From: JBEKHI01 sp050012355
GTDB taxonomy: Bacteria; Actinomycetota; Actinomycetes; Streptosporangiales; Streptosporangiaceae
NCBI GenBank assembly: GCA_050012355.1
Contig: JBEKHI010000019.1
Span: 1-39,274 of the forward strand
Length of the DNA: 39,274 nt
Direction of reading: 5' to 3'
The position numbers were made by a program, and so were the translations under genes. The notes under the pieces were generated by a model. The model did no database searches. It was not told the DNA's origin and was given only the letters and a program-made list of their open reading frames with translations. This document shows, one piece after another, positions 33,428 to 39,274 of this stretch (its first letter is position 1; the number at the start of each line of letters is the position of its first letter).

Positions 33428-34229
33428 TCAGCGCGCGGATCGCCGCGGTGATCTCGTTGGCCGCGCCGTCGATGTCCTTGCCCACCTGGCTGGACGGGTC
33501 ATGCATCGCGGCCGCGATCTGCGCCCAGGTCATCCCCGACAGGTCGGTCGGGACGAACTGCGAACCCACGATGTACCGGTTCCCGACGTCGATGAACGGG
33601 ATCCCGCCGCCCGCGTACTTGTTGAACAGCGCCACCTCGGCACTCGTCGGGTGCTGGAAGTACACGTGCCCGAACGGCGTGCTGGGGTCGGCCGCCTCGC
33701 CGAACCACTCCACCGGCGTGAAGGTGAGGTACTTGCTGGTGTACTTGGCGGACTCGAACGTCATGGTCGCGATGTCCCCGTCGTCGGGCGCCGAGTGGAT
33801 GAAGCTCAGCCCCGTCAGCGTGCCGAACCGGCTCAGCGCGGCGGCGAGCGCCCACCGCTCGGCGGCGCAGTACGGGCAGAATTTGCCCCCCATGTACAGG
33901 ATCTCCGGCTTGCCGCCGCTGGTCAGCTCGGGCAGGCCGGAGACCGCCTTGGGCGCGGTGGCTCCCCCGTTGCCCACCGCGTCGAAGACACTGTCCGGGA
34001 CGCTGGTAGCTTCCGCCGCGACGTTCGCGTCGGTCTGCGCGGGCTGTGCGACGACGCTCGGGCTGGTCAGCTTGACCAGGACAAGCGCCACCACGACGGC
34101 GACCACGGCGCCCACGCTGCCGATGCCCATCAGCAGCCTTCGCCGAGCCTCCTTGCGCCGCTGCGCCGCTCGCTGGCTGGCTATGCGCTCACGTGCGCTG
34201 GCCTGCCGCGTTTTGGCCGACTTACCCAT
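33417..34229 (-). CDS. DUF929 thioredoxin-like membrane-anchored protein
   Basis: 270 residues. A basic cytoplasmic start (ARERIASQRAAQRRKEARRR) precedes one membrane helix at about 33-53. The outside domain opens with a linker and then a thioredoxin-type strand ILYMGGKFCPYCAAERWAL, with the redox motif Cys118-Pro-Tyr-Cys121. IPFIDVGNRYIVG is the cis-Pro strand. This matches DUF929 (PF06053). It probably acts as a thiol-disulphide protein at the outer face of the membrane. It is divergent from BlaI across the palindromic operator and convergent with DUF5134 with an 11-base overlap, so antisense interference is possible. Confidence 0.88.
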   Translation of the reverse strand: MGKSAKTRQASARERIASQRAAQRRKEARRRLLMGIGSVGAVVAVVVALVLVKLTSPSVVAQPAQTDANVAAEATSVPDSVFDAVGNGGATAPKAVSGLPELTSGGKPEILYMGGKFCPYCAAERWALAAALSRFGTLTGLSFIHSAPDDGDIATMTFESAKYTSKYLTFTPVEWFGEAADPSTPFGHVYFQHPTSAEVALFNKYAGGGIPFIDVGNRYIVGSQFVPTDLSGMTWAQIAAAMHDPSSQVGKDIDGAANEITAAIRALIKS

Positions 34230-34242
34230 CCACGCCTCCTCG

Positions 34243-34287
34243 ATCTACTACTTACGTACGTAGATAGTACGTACGGAGATAGTAGAT
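34243..34287. promoter_or_regulatory. nested palindromes between DUF929 and blaI-type genes (BlaI operator candidate)
   Basis: The outer arms atctacta (34243-34250) and tagtagat (34280-34287) are perfect complements. Inside are perfect arms cgtacgta (34255-34262) and tacgtacg (34268-34275). A 24-base dyad at 34246-34269 starts TACTACTTACG and ends CGTAGATAGTA, two mismatches from perfect. BlaI/MecI proteins bind TAC...GTA dyads, and this one lies just before a BlaI-type gene and upstream of DUF929, so autoregulation and joint control are likely. AT-rich sequence here also fits promoters for both strands. Confidence 0.65.
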
Positions 34288-34318
34288 ATCAAGCGCGGAA
34301 TTGTCTATCCTGGATGAC

Positions 34319-34684
34319 GTGCGAGGATTCGGTGATCTTGAGGCGGTGATCATGGAGCGGGTGTGGGAGCACCCCGAGCCGGTGACCGTGCGGGAAGTGC
34401 ATGACGAGCTGTCCGCCGGGCGTGCCATCGCCTACACCACGGTGATGTCCACGATGGACAACCTGCACCGTAAGGGCTGGCTGGAGCGGGTCAAGGAGGG
34501 CAAGGCGTACCGGTACACCCCGGTCGCCAGCCGCGAAGAGTACAGCGCCCGGCTGATGCGCGAGGCACTGACCGACGGCGGAGACGCCGAGCTCGTGCTG
34601 AGCCACTTCCTCGCCCAGATCGACGACGAGGAATCGGTGGCGCTTCGCGCCCTGGTGCGCAAGCTGGGCGGGCAACCCGGATGA
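34319..34684 (+). CDS. BlaI/MecI/CopY family transcriptional repressor
   Basis: GTG 34319 is chosen because family members begin close to 'RGFGDLEAVIMERVW'; the frame is open to TTG 34301. This gives 121 residues. Winged helix with VTVREVHDEL, IAYTTVMSTMDNLHRKGWLERV (recognition helix and wing) and a C-terminal dimerisation helix (LSHFLAQIDDEESVALRALVRKL). In the family the repressor is removed by cleavage through an M56 sensor protease, here the next gene, which overlaps by ATGA. TATCCT at 34306-34311 sits about 7 bases before the GTG, so a leaderless transcript is possible. Confidence 0.88.
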   Translation: MRGFGDLEAVIMERVWEHPEPVTVREVHDELSAGRAIAYTTVMSTMDNLHRKGWLERVKEGKAYRYTPVASREEYSARLMREALTDGGDAELVLSHFLAQIDDEESVALRALVRKLGGQPG

Positions 34685-35631
34685 CCCCGGCCCTGATCCT
34701 GTTCGGGTACGCGGCGACGGCCGGCTGGCTGGTCCCCGCTCCGCTGGGGCGCCTGACGGCCAGCGGCACCGCCCCGAGGCTGGCAATCGCCGCGTGGCTG
34801 GCGGCAATCGCCAGCGTGCTGCTCACCGCGCTGATGGCCATCTCGGTGCTGATCCGTGACACAGTGACCGGCTGGCCAGGCTTCGCGCGAAACTTCTGCC
34901 AGACGGTCTCCGACTCCAACTGCCCGCCGCAGGTGTACCGCAGCGCGCTGTTCGAGCTGTCGCTCGCCGCGGCCACGGTCCTCGTGGTGCTGGCTGCCGC
35001 CGTCGCCGCGTGGCGGTTCACTCGCCGGTTCCGCGGTGTGCGGCGGCGGACCCAGGCCCACGGGGAGGCCGCGCGGATCACCGGGCAGCCGTTCACCGGG
35101 CAGCCGCTCCCGTCCTCCGCCACCGCGGTGGTGCTGCCCGCCGACCGGCCCGCCGTGTACTGCGTGCCTGGCCGCCCGGCCACGATCGTACTGACGACGG
35201 GCGCGGTGTCGGTGCTTCGCACGGACGAGCTGGCCGCGGTCCTGGCCCACGAGCGCGCTCACCTCGCCGGGCGGCACCACCTGCTGACTGGGCTGATGGC
35301 GGGGCTGCTCCCGGTTGTTCCGCTGTTCCGGACGGGCGCGGCCGAGGTCGCGCGGCTCGCCGAGTTGCGGGCCGACGATGTCGCCGCGCGACTGCGCGGA
35401 TCCACGCCCCTGGTGCGCGCCCTGCTGTCGATGGCGACGGGCGTGCCGTTCGAGATGCCCGCCCGCGCGCTCGCCGCCACGGGAATCGCCGCCACGGGCA
35501 CCGTCACCGCACGGGTGAACCGGCTGCTCGCGCCGGTTCCGCGGTCACGTCGGCGCTGGCAGGCGACCGCGCTCACCGCGGTCATCGTAACGCTGGCCGC
35601 CATCCCCGCGGTGCTCCCCGCGATGACCTGA
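34681..35631 (+). CDS. M56 family membrane metallopeptidase (BlaR1-like protease domain)
   Basis: 316 residues. Membrane helices lie near 1-15, 35-57 and 92-111. The zinc site is HERAH at 190-194, and a downstream AELRADD with Glu228 is the likely third ligand. A last helix lies near 295-312. There is no extracellular penicillin-binding domain, so the signal sensed is not a beta-lactam through the classical BlaR1 route. Coupled to the BlaI-type gene by ATGA, it should cleave or otherwise release that repressor. TGA is followed by a long hairpin shared with the convergent aldehyde dehydrogenase. Confidence 0.9.
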   Translation: MTPALILFGYAATAGWLVPAPLGRLTASGTAPRLAIAAWLAAIASVLLTALMAISVLIRDTVTGWPGFARNFCQTVSDSNCPPQVYRSALFELSLAAATVLVVLAAAVAAWRFTRRFRGVRRRTQAHGEAARITGQPFTGQPLPSSATAVVLPADRPAVYCVPGRPATIVLTTGAVSVLRTDELAAVLAHERAHLAGRHHLLTGLMAGLLPVVPLFRTGAAEVARLAELRADDVAARLRGSTPLVRALLSMATGVPFEMPARALAATGIAATGTVTARVNRLLAPVPRSRRRWQATALTAVIVTLAAIPAVLPAMT

Positions 35632-35633
35632 AG

Positions 35634-35704
35634 GAGCTTGATTCTGGTCGGTGTGGCGCTGCCCACTAAAGAGTGCGGGTAGTGCCACACCGACGAGGAA
35701 GCTC
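35634..35704. terminator. bidirectional hairpin between convergent genes
   Basis: Perfect 11-bp arms gtcggtgtggc (35647-35657) and gccacaccgac (35684-35694) extend inward to about 18 pairs if two G-U pairs are allowed in the plus-strand RNA, with a 12-base loop (35665-35676). Outside are gagctt (35634-35639) and aagctc (35699-35704). It lies exactly between the M56 stop and the dehydrogenase stop, so it should end both transcripts. Confidence 0.75.
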
Positions 35705-37130
35705 AGCGGCCGATGTAGCTCATGACGTGCTTGATGCGGGTGTAGTCCTCGAAGCCGTACATCGACAGGTCCTTGCCGTAGCCGGAGTGCTTGAACCCGC
35801 CGTGCGGCATCTCGGCGACGATCGGGATGTGCGTGTTGATCCAGACCGCGCCGAAGTCCAGGCCGCGAGCCATCCGCATCGCCCGGCCGTGGTCCTTCGT
35901 CCACACCGAGGAGGACAGGCCGTACTGCACGTCGTTGGCCCAGCGCAGCGCCTCGTCCTCGTCGCTGAACCGCTGGACCGTGATGACCGGGCCGAAGATC
36001 TCGTCCTGGATCATCTCGTCGTCCTGCTTGAGCCCGGACACGACGGTCGGCTCGAACAGGAACCCTGGTCCACCCGGCGCGTGCCCGCCGGCCTGCACGG
36101 TCGCGTGTGACGGCACCCGGTCGAGGAAGCCGGATACCCGGGCGAGCTGAGCGGGGTTGTTCAGCGGACCGAAGTACGCGTCCTCGACGTCTAGGCCGCC
36201 GAACTTCGTCGATCGGGCTTGTTCGGCCAGCGCGGCCGTCAGGTCGTCGAAGGCACCCGGGCCGGCCAGCACCCGGGTGGCCGCGGTGCAGTCCTGCCCC
36301 GCGTTGAAGTAGCCGGCGCCCGCGATGCCCTCGGCGGTCGCCTCGATGTCGGCGTCGTCGAACACGATCACCGGGGCCTTGCCGCCCAGCTCGAGGTGTA
36401 CCCGCTTGAGGTCGTCGGCCGCGGCCCGAGCCACCTCCATGCCTGCTCGCACCGAGCCGGTGATCGACACCATCTGGGGGATCTTGTGCGAGACCAGCGC
36501 GCGCCCGGTGTCCCGGTCGCCGCAGACCACGTTGAACACCCCCGGCGGGAGGAACTCGGCCGCCAGTTCGGCCAGCCGCAGCGTCGACGCGGGCGTGGTG
36601 TCCGATGGCTTCAAAACGATGGTGTTCCCAGCCGCCAGGGCCGGGCCGATCTTCCAGATCGCCATCATCAGCGGGTAGTTCCACGGGGTGACCTGGGCGC
36701 AGACGCCGATCGGCTCGCGCCGGATAAACGACGTATGGTCGGCCAGGTACTCCCCGGCGCTGCGGCCCTCCAGCACCCGGGCCGCGCCGGCGAAGAACCG
36801 GATCTGGTCCGCGGACGGCGGCAGCTCCTCCGAGCGGGTCAGGGCGATCGGCTTGCCGGTGTTCTTCGCCTCGATCTCGGTCAGCTCGTCGGCGTGGGAC
36901 TCAATCGCGTCGGCCAGCCGGATCAGGGCCAGCGAGCGCTCCGAAGGAGTGCTGTCCCGCCACCCAGGGAACGCCTCGGCGGCCGCGCGCAGCGCCTCAT
37001 CCACGTCTTCCGCTCCGGAAACCGGGGCCTGGGTGTACGCCTCCCCGGTGGACGGGTCTAGCACATCGCTGGTCCGGCCTTCACGGGTGTCAGCGTGCTT
37101 GCCGTTCACGAAGTTCCGCAACGTGGTCAT
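35703..37130 (-). CDS. NAD-dependent aldehyde dehydrogenase (gamma-aminobutyraldehyde type)
   Basis: 475 residues, full length. TPWNYP at about 148-153 opens the nucleotide-binding region, catalytic Glu247 lies in ELGGKAP, and catalytic Cys281 in GQDCTAATR. The C-terminus KHVMSYIGR and GGFKHSGYGKDLSMYG are typical of aminobutyraldehyde dehydrogenases (PatD/Prr-like). It would oxidise an omega-amino aldehyde to the acid, e.g. 4-aminobutanal to GABA. It is divergent from the Lrp regulator and aminotransferase across a 152-base region. The three together look like polyamine or GABA catabolism: the aminotransferase makes the aldehyde and this enzyme oxidises it. Confidence 0.9.
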   Translation of the reverse strand: MTTLRNFVNGKHADTREGRTSDVLDPSTGEAYTQAPVSGAEDVDEALRAAAEAFPGWRDSTPSERSLALIRLADAIESHADELTEIEAKNTGKPIALTRSEELPPSADQIRFFAGAARVLEGRSAGEYLADHTSFIRREPIGVCAQVTPWNYPLMMAIWKIGPALAAGNTIVLKPSDTTPASTLRLAELAAEFLPPGVFNVVCGDRDTGRALVSHKIPQMVSITGSVRAGMEVARAAADDLKRVHLELGGKAPVIVFDDADIEATAEGIAGAGYFNAGQDCTAATRVLAGPGAFDDLTAALAEQARSTKFGGLDVEDAYFGPLNNPAQLARVSGFLDRVPSHATVQAGGHAPGGPGFLFEPTVVSGLKQDDEMIQDEIFGPVITVQRFSDEDEALRWANDVQYGLSSSVWTKDHGRAMRMARGLDFGAVWINTHIPIVAEMPHGGFKHSGYGKDLSMYGFEDYTRIKHVMSYIGR

Positions 37131-37282
37131 GCATAACCTCCAGTCTCTAAGCGACGAGCTTCGCAGAGATATGGGTTCAATTCAAGTGATTCAGTGGCTA
37201 GTCTTATATAAATGTACGGAATCAGTTGACAGGTGAGGCAATCGTGACGCAGCATGTGAGCTAGCTAACGCTAAGGAGCTTG
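37131..37282. promoter_or_regulatory. divergent promoter region of the aldehyde dehydrogenase and Lrp genes
   Basis: AT-rich for this genome. TTGACA at 37226-37231 is a perfect -35 for the rightward transcript; CAGCAT at 37250-37255, 18 bases on, is a weak -10. On the minus strand the complement of 37204-37210 gives TATAAG/TATATA, a good -10 for the dehydrogenase. Several short dyads, such as agctagct at 37259-37266, may bind the Lrp protein. AAGGAG (37273-37278) is the Shine-Dalgarno for GTG 37283. Confidence 0.5.
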
Positions 37283-37762
37283 GTGGCACACAATCCGCGT
37301 ACCCAACCGCCGGCGACGCTAGCGCTCGATGAGACGTCCAAGAACATCATCGAGCAGCTGCAGGCCGACGGGCGGCGGTCCTACGCAGCGATCGGCAAGG
37401 CGGTCGGCTTGTCCGAAGCCGCGGTCCGCCAGCGAGTCCAGCGGCTGCACGACGCTGGGGTCATGCAGATCGTGGCGGTGACCGACCCGCTCACCCTGGG
37501 TTTCCGCCGTCAGGCGATGATCGCGGTCAAGTCCGACGGTGACCTGTCGAAGGTAGCCGACGAGCTCTCGGACATCGAAGAGGTCGACTATGTGGTCATC
37601 ACGGCCGGCTCCTTCGACTTGCTGCTAGAGGTCGTTTGCGAAGACGACGACCACCTGCTGAGCATTCTCAGTCAGGTACGGTCCGTCCCCTCGGTGACCT
37701 CGACCGAAACCTTCGTCTACTTGAAACTACGAAAGCAAACCTACTCTTGGGGAACCCGATGA
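37283..37762 (+). CDS. Lrp/AsnC family transcriptional regulator
   Basis: 159 residues from GTG 37283; TTG 37280 is open too but lies only one base from the AAGGAG ribosome site. N-terminal helix-turn-helix as SYAAIGKAVGLSEAAVRQRVQRLHDAGVM (about 36-65, in segments), then the RAM-type ligand domain with QAMIAVKSDGDLSKVADELSDI and VVITAGSFDLLLEVVCEDDDHLL. Lrp proteins sense amino acids and often control the adjacent catabolic genes. Divergent from the aldehyde dehydrogenase and coupled by ATGA to the aminotransferase, it is probably their local regulator. Confidence 0.92.
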   Translation: MAHNPRTQPPATLALDETSKNIIEQLQADGRRSYAAIGKAVGLSEAAVRQRVQRLHDAGVMQIVAVTDPLTLGFRRQAMIAVKSDGDLSKVADELSDIEEVDYVVITAGSFDLLLEVVCEDDDHLLSILSQVRSVPSVTSTETFVYLKLRKQTYSWGTR

Positions 37763-39120
37763 CTGAGATACAGGAAGCGGCTAAGCGGAACCTCTGGCTG
37801 CATTTCACCCGGATGTCCGCCTACGACAACGCCGATGTGCCGGTCATCGTCCGGGGCGAAGGCGCCTACGTCTACGACAACCACGGCAAGCGGTACCTCG
37901 ACGGGCTATCTGGCCTGTTCGTATCGCAGGTCGGCCACGGCCGCACCGAGCTGGCCGAAGCGGCGGCCCGGCAGGCGTCCGAGCTGGCCTACTTCCCGCT
38001 GTGGTCCTACGGCCACCCGCGGGCGGTGGAGCTGGCCGAGCGGCTGGCCGAGCTCGCGCCCGGCGATCTCAACCGGGTGTTCTTCACCACCAGCGGCTCC
38101 GAGGCCGTCGAGTCTGCGTGGAAGCTGGCTAAGCAGTACTTCAAGCTGATCGGCGAGCCGACCAGGTACAAGGTGCTCAGCCGCGAACTCGCCTACCACG
38201 GCACCACGCTCGGCGCCCTCGCGATCACCGGCCTCGCCGACATAAAGCCGGACTTCGAGCCGCTACCCGCGGGCGGCGTCCGGGTGCCGAACACCAACTT
38301 CTACCGGGCTCCGTCGTTCATGAGCTCGTCGCGCGAGGAGTTCGGCCAGTGGGCGGCGGACGAGATCGAGCGCGCGATCCTGCGCGAGGGTCCGGAGTCG
38401 GTCGCGGCCGTGTACCTCGAGCCGGTGCAGAACTCCGGCGGCTGCTTCCCGCCGCCCCCCGGCTACTTCCAGCGGGTCCGCGAGATCTGCGACAAGTACG
38501 GCGTGCTGCTGGTCTCCGACGAGGTGATCTGCGCGTTTGGTCGGCTCGGCTACTACTTCGGCTCCGAGCGGTACGGCTACCAGCCCGACATCATCACCTT
38601 CGCCAAGGGCCTCACCTCTGGCTACTCGCCGCTGGGCGGCATGCTGGTGCGCGACAAGCTGATGGAGCCGTTCCTGCACGGCACCGCCACCTTCCTGCAC
38701 GGGATCACCTTCGCCGGCCACCCGGTATCGTCCGCGGTGGCGCTGGCCAACCTGGATGTCTTCGAGAAGGAAGACCTGCTCGGCAACGTGCGGGCCAACG
38801 AGGCCGGCTTCCGCGCCACGCTAGAGAAGCTGAACGACCTGCCGATCGTCGGCGAGATCCGCGGCGACGGTTACTTCTACGGCATCGAGCTGGTCAAGGA
38901 CAAGGCCACCAAGGAGACGTTCGACGACGACGAGTGCGAGCGGCTGCTGCGCGGCTTCCTGTCGCACGCGCTGTTCGACGCCGGCCTGGTCTGCCGTGCC
39001 GACGACCGCGGCGACCCGGTGATCCAGCTCGCCCCGCCGCTGATCTGCACCCAGGAGCACTTCGACGAGATCGAGCAAATCCTCCGCGCCACCCTCACCG
39101 AAGCGTGGTCACTGATGTAG
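37759..39120 (+). CDS. class III pyridoxal-phosphate aminotransferase (omega-amino acid/diamine type)
   Basis: 453 residues. The conserved order is: YLDGLSGLFVSQVGHG, TTSGSEAVESAWKLA (phosphate-binding), the cofactor Asp254 in VSDEVICAFGR, and Lys283 in TFAKGLTSGYSPLGG forming the Schiff base. It transaminates an omega-amine (GABA, putrescine, beta-alanine or similar) to the aldehyde. Start ATG 37759 overlaps the Lrp gene stop. The gene ends with TAG (39118-39120), the only natural TAG terminator I see in the window. The length matches homologues, so this TAG does act as a stop. A large inverted repeat follows. Confidence 0.92.
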   Translation: MTEIQEAAKRNLWLHFTRMSAYDNADVPVIVRGEGAYVYDNHGKRYLDGLSGLFVSQVGHGRTELAEAAARQASELAYFPLWSYGHPRAVELAERLAELAPGDLNRVFFTTSGSEAVESAWKLAKQYFKLIGEPTRYKVLSRELAYHGTTLGALAITGLADIKPDFEPLPAGGVRVPNTNFYRAPSFMSSSREEFGQWAADEIERAILREGPESVAAVYLEPVQNSGGCFPPPPGYFQRVREICDKYGVLLVSDEVICAFGRLGYYFGSERYGYQPDIITFAKGLTSGYSPLGGMLVRDKLMEPFLHGTATFLHGITFAGHPVSSAVALANLDVFEKEDLLGNVRANEAGFRATLEKLNDLPIVGEIRGDGYFYGIELVKDKATKETFDDDECERLLRGFLSHALFDAGLVCRADDRGDPVIQLAPPLICTQEHFDEIEQILRATLTEAWSLM

Positions 39121-39150
39121 GTCCTGCCGCTAGCGCGAGGTCCTGCCGCT
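39121..39150 (+). repeat. 11-base direct repeat
   Basis: gtcctgccgct occurs at 39121-39131 and again at 39140-39150, period 19, directly after the aminotransferase stop. Too short to assign a role. Confidence 0.6.
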
Positions 39151-39210
39151 CTAGCCCGGTCGATGTGACATTGACCGGGCTAGAGCGCGGTCAATGTCAC
39201 ATCGACCGGG
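39151..39210 (+). terminator. two alternative hairpins after the aminotransferase gene
   Basis: A 22-bp perfect inverted repeat joins 39155-39176 with 39189-39210 across a 12-base loop. Its left arm also pairs in another way: ctagcccggtc (39151-39161) with gaccgggctag (39173-39183), 11 bp. The two folds exclude each other. No T-tract. Most simply a strong terminator; a repeat element is the alternative. Confidence 0.65.
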
Positions 39211-39215
39211 GGGAC

Positions 39216-39255
39216 CGGGAGCGAGCGGGAGCGAGCGGGGGCGACCGGGGGCGAC
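39216..39255 (+). repeat. four tandem 10-base units
   Basis: Two copies of cgggagcgag (39216-39235) are followed by two of cgggggcgac (39236-39255). The tract is G-rich on the plus strand and lies just past the hairpin; the remaining bases to the window end show no gene. Confidence 0.7.
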
Positions 39256-39274
39256 CGCCAGTGGACGACGCGGC

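Noticed and set aside
39118..39120. Idea that TAG is fully reassigned to a sense codon here
   Set aside because: The aminotransferase ends at this TAG at the length expected for its family, so TAG still acts as a stop at least here.
1..39274. tRNA, rRNA, CRISPR array or complete insertion sequence
   Set aside because: I looked for cloverleaf-like segments, regularly spaced direct repeats and transposase motifs and saw none convincing.

Overview
The window is very GC-rich, its genes overlap mostly as ATGA or GTGA junctions, TGA stops dominate, and it carries an MptB-like polyprenol-phosphate mannosyltransferase, GH76, DUF5134 and BlaI/M56 genes. This points to the chromosome of a high-GC actinomycete; I cannot name genus or species.

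Layout. (1) 2-1062: the end of an amidohydrolase-like gene coupled to a cyclase-family metal hydrolase, then a hairpin. (2) About 1100-15920: an accessory block, nearly all on the minus strand. It holds an AAA/DUF4143 ATPase flanked by two gene-poor stretches with small palindromes, then a giant RHS/YD-repeat polymorphic toxin of about 3,600 residues. The toxin has a signal peptide, DNRLRE-like and LamG-like domains, an RHS core, a HINT self-cleaving domain and a 111-residue C-terminal toxin, and is translationally coupled to a DUF2019 immunity gene. A small BMP-like secreted protein lies upstream. (3) 16251-29049: a tightly overlapping plus-strand operon with a DppBCD-type ABC importer (including a permease-ATPase fusion), a substrate-binding lipoprotein, an alpha/beta hydrolase, two tandem NTF2-like proteins, a MoaF-like protein, a two-component flavin monooxygenase and its reductase, an SDR, a bicovalent-FAD oxidase of the BBE type and a HxGH nucleotidyltransferase. 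It looks like uptake plus oxidative processing of an unknown small molecule. (4) 29131-31538: an MptB-like mannosyltransferase coupled to a GH76 mannanase-like protein, followed by a T-free C-rich tract and a strong hairpin. (5) 31852-35631: a 24-codon cysteine-rich ORF overlapping a multi-TM protein, then DUF5134, a convergent DUF929 thioredoxin-like protein, and a BlaI/M56 pair with a palindromic operator. (6) 35703-39120: a divergent aldehyde dehydrogenase facing an Lrp-type regulator coupled to a class III aminotransferase, typical of polyamine/GABA/omega-amino-acid catabolism.

The most unusual observations are two otherwise intact long genes each interrupted by one in-frame TAG: the RHS toxin after codon 200 (14706-14708), and an ABC ATPase at codon 8 (19081-19083). 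In neither case is there any frame drift downstream. Recent nonsense mutation, sequencing error, or UAG read-through are all possible. The second is the cysteine-rich micro-ORF at 31852-31926 (7 Cys in 24 residues, strong Shine-Dalgarno), next to His/Met-rich membrane proteins and a BlaI-type regulator, which could be a metal-handling or cysteine-sensing module. Functions are assigned from remembered family signatures only; no search was run.
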